Part shown: positions 62,734-64,000 of the stretch, one piece after another
Layout: every line of letters begins with the position of its first letter
How positions within the stretch are numbered: position 1 is the stretch's first letter
Source: Paraburkholderia panacisoli
Lineage (GTDB): Bacteria; Pseudomonadota; Gammaproteobacteria; Burkholderiales; Burkholderiaceae
NCBI RefSeq assembly: GCF_008369935.1
Contig: NZ_VTUZ01000011.1
Coordinates: 186,001 to 250,000 of the forward strand
Length of the DNA: 64,000 nucleotides
Direction: 5' to 3'
The notes under the pieces: generated by a model
Database searches by the model: none
What the model saw: the letters and a program-made list of their open reading frames with translations, nothing else
Told to the model about the DNA's origin: nothing
Program-made: the position numbers and the translations under genes

Positions 62734-63030
62734 TTATTCGGCGAGCAGACGGAATTCGGCGGCGAGACGCTCGGCGTCCCACGCATTGCCTTCCGGAGTG
62801 CGGAAGCCCACGCGGTTCAAACCGTCGACCACGTCCTGCAACTCGGTCGCGCCCGCTTCGAAAACCTGTTCGAGCGCGTCGCCGAAGTCGTTTTCGTATT
62901 GCGTCGGCTCGGCCTTGCGCGTTTGCCAGATGAAGTTGCTGGTCTCACCCGGCTTCTCGATCATGCCCTTGCCGGCGACATTGTTCGGCTGCGGCGCGAG
63001 CCACGGCTTCAGGAAGGGATTGAAGTTCAC
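62734..63030 (-). CDS. Small helical protein between ferredoxin and oxygenase genes (recombinase-like HTH type)
   Basis: A 98-residue protein from GTG 63030, which has AGAGG five bases upstream and so is preferred to the ATG at 63045. The first 40 residues contain NPFLKPWLAPQPNNVAGKGM and NFIWQTRKAEPTQYENDFGD. The C-terminal half (QDVVDGLNRVGFRTPEGNAW, then DAERLAAEFRLL) looks like the recombinase-type helix-turn-helix in which a gene-context G-x-x-T-P-x-G-x-x-W motif is seen. It is not a beta subunit. Its role in the oxygenase system is unknown. Confidence 0.7.
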   Translation of the reverse strand: MNFNPFLKPWLAPQPNNVAGKGMIEKPGETSNFIWQTRKAEPTQYENDFGDALEQVFEAGATELQDVVDGLNRVGFRTPEGNAWDAERLAAEFRLLAE

Positions 63031-63046
63031 GGCTACCTCTCGCATG

Positions 63047-63361
63047 TCATGCCACCTTGATCTGGATTTCTTCACCTGCCAGACGTACGGAATACATCTT
63101 CAGGTCGCGACCGCCGGGCTCTTTCAGGCACTTTCCCGTCGGGATATGGAACACGGCCTCGTGCAACGGGCACTCGACGGTGTCGCCGTCGATGAAGCCT
63201 TGCGTCAGCAACGCGTATGCGTGCGGGCAGACGTTTTCCAGCGCGTACAGCGCATCGCCCACCTTATAGATGCCGATTTCGGTGCCGTCGAGTTTGAACT
63301 CGAGCGGCGCGTCTTCGGACAGGTCGCCGGCATGGCCGGCGCAGCGCCATTGATCAGTCAT
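63047..63361 (-). CDS. Rieske-type [2Fe-2S] ferredoxin
   Basis: A 104-residue ferredoxin with C-P-H (about 44-46) and C-P-L-H (about 64-67) ligating the Rieske cluster, joined by a short loop. The size and absence of other domains are typical of the BphA3/AndAb-type electron carriers. It is the first gene of the operon and feeds the oxygenase alpha subunit. AGGAGA precedes the ATG at 63361. Confidence 0.93.
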   Translation of the reverse strand: MTDQWRCAGHAGDLSEDAPLEFKLDGTEIGIYKVGDALYALENVCPHAYALLTQGFIDGDTVECPLHEAVFHIPTGKCLKEPGGRDLKMYSVRLAGEEIQIKVA

Positions 63362-63387
63362 TTCTCGCCTTCTCCTGAAGCTCTGTG

Positions 63388-63428
63388 TTCCATGGAAGGA
63401 ACGACAGTTCGTGTATGGATAATTATAG
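63388..63428 (-). promoter_or_regulatory. Promoter/operator candidate for the catabolic operon
   Basis: On the minus strand a perfect -10 hexamer TATAAT lies at 63422-63427, with TTTTTT 17 bases upstream as a poor -35. Between it and the ferredoxin ATG is the perfect palindrome TTCCATGGAA (63388-63397), and ACGA/TCGT half-sites at 63401-63412, possible IclR contacts. The remainder of the 439-base gap (63429-63800) has no gene and is AT-rich, holding the porin promoter on the plus strand. Confidence 0.5.
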
Positions 63429-63800
63429 GAGCGACCTCAGCGAGAAAAAATAAAAATCTGAAGTGGTAGGGGAAAACACCGACTGTGGCTTTTGCAACAC
63501 ATCGTTGCGTGATCCCGCAAGTGCGTGCGGTACGGCGCGAAGCCTTGTCAGTAATGGATTTACCGAAAATCAGCAGACAAATTCAAGCTGGGTTCTCCGG
63601 GTTTGTACGGGGTCCGAAAATTTATTTTTACCACTTTCAGACTCACTATACTTTTCCATAGGCGATACAAACGCCCATAGATGGAACATAACGCAGGCAG
63701 CTTCGGTGCCTAGACCCCGAGCTGCATTCGAACCCATAGCAAGGATCAGCGACGACGAATTCGGCGCGAGCTGATTGTCGTGTGATCAGGAGAACCAACG

Positions 63801-64000
63801 GTGAAGCACATCATTGCGGCCGGCTTGACGGCAATCTGCGCAACGACGGGCGCCTGGGCGCAGAGCAGTGTGACGCTCTACGGCAGCCTGGATGCCGGTG
63901 TCGCGTATATCAGCAACGTCGGCGGCAGTACCAGGTGGATTCAGGAGCAAGGCAACATGCAGCCCGACCGCTGGGGCCTGAAGGGCGTGGAAGATCTGGG
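63801..64000 (+). CDS. Gram-negative porin (OmpC-like), N-terminal part
   Basis: A GTG at 63801, with CAGGAG 8 bases upstream, opens a frame starting VKHIIAAGLTAICATTGAWA: signal peptide, then Q-S-S-V-T-L-Y-G-S-L-D-A-G-V, the first beta strand of a Burkholderia trimeric porin, followed by QPDRWGLKGVEDL. It runs past the end of the window. The gene is divergent from the catabolic operon, so it may help uptake of the same compound, but porins of this kind are numerous and this is inference. Confidence 0.88.
   Translation, partial: MKHIIAAGLTAICATTGAWAQSSVTLYGSLDAGVAYISNVGGSTRWIQEQGNMQPDRWGLKGVEDL

Noticed and set aside
63463..63774. A 103-codon frame in the porin upstream region
   Set aside because: No ribosome binding site, no family and unusual codon use; the region is AT-rich regulatory DNA.

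Overview
The window is about 64 kb of high-GC DNA with strong GC-ending codon use and long antisense shadow frames. Gene families and order (XapX and DUF3562 proteins, a DOPA 4,5-dioxygenase-like protein, a piuA/piuC-type iron locus, OmpC-like porin, many LysR/AraC/IclR regulators, aromatic catabolism genes) point to a betaproteobacterium of the Burkholderiaceae, most probably Paraburkholderia or a close relative. This is inference from gene content; there is no rRNA or tRNA gene in the window to confirm it.

Layout. 1-8.3 kb: a LysR regulator cut by the window edge, an AEC carrier, an AraC regulator, a quinone-oxidoreductase-like MDR, XapX, DUF4337 and LysE-type membrane proteins, then an ECF sigma factor with a long C-terminal extension, followed by a VOC protein and two YCII/DGPF proteins. 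7.7-12.6 kb: a poorly conserved stretch with a gene fragment, two leftward intrinsic terminators, a 12/6-bp simple repeat, a DUF1488 protein, a GNAT acetyltransferase, a HiPIP electron carrier and an internally deleted nitroreductase pseudogene. 12.7-16.6 kb: an iron locus (TonB siderophore receptor, PiuC hydroxylase, PepSY membrane protein) with a good Fur-box candidate. 16.9-26 kb: an aldo/keto reductase, a PEBP protein and a leftward glucan/glucose operon (amylo-1,6-glucosidase, GH63-like glucosidase, glucose-6-phosphate dehydrogenase, polyphosphate-glucokinase-like ROK kinase). 26-44 kb: phospholipase C, an orphan amino-acid binding protein with an M14-type deacylase and divergent LysR regulator, rubredoxin, a Rieske oxygenase, a GT2 glycosyltransferase with cytochrome b561, a CFA-synthase-like remnant, and a DMT transporter with a histidine-rich tail.

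44.1-49.8 kb is an RHS/YD-repeat toxin locus read leftward. The rhs gene carries a one-base frameshift and is split by an apparently intact IS110/IS1111-type element, whose long 3' noncoding part is a candidate bridge (seek) RNA. The toxin tip (about 65 residues after the RHS core) and the likely immunity gene remain at the 3' end. A tiny secreted protein made of little more than one or two YD repeats lies upstream of rhs.

50-63.4 kb is a single leftward 14-gene operon ended by a clear intrinsic terminator. It encodes a Rieske ferredoxin, a small helical protein, a Rieske oxygenase alpha subunit, two SDRs, a cupin, an alpha/beta hydrolase, an IclR regulator, a ThDP-dependent enzyme, an aspartate-dehydrogenase-like protein, an aldehyde dehydrogenase, a type I extradiol dioxygenase, a ferredoxin reductase and an MFS importer. 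Four gene junctions are 8-bp overlaps, implying coupled translation. The parts fit uptake, ring dihydroxylation, rearomatisation, meta cleavage, hydrolysis and aldehyde oxidation of an aromatic compound, but the exact set (no beta subunit, plus the ThDP and AspDH-like enzymes) does not match a pathway I can name. It is the best candidate here for an undescribed system. A divergent porin starts at the right edge and runs out of the window.
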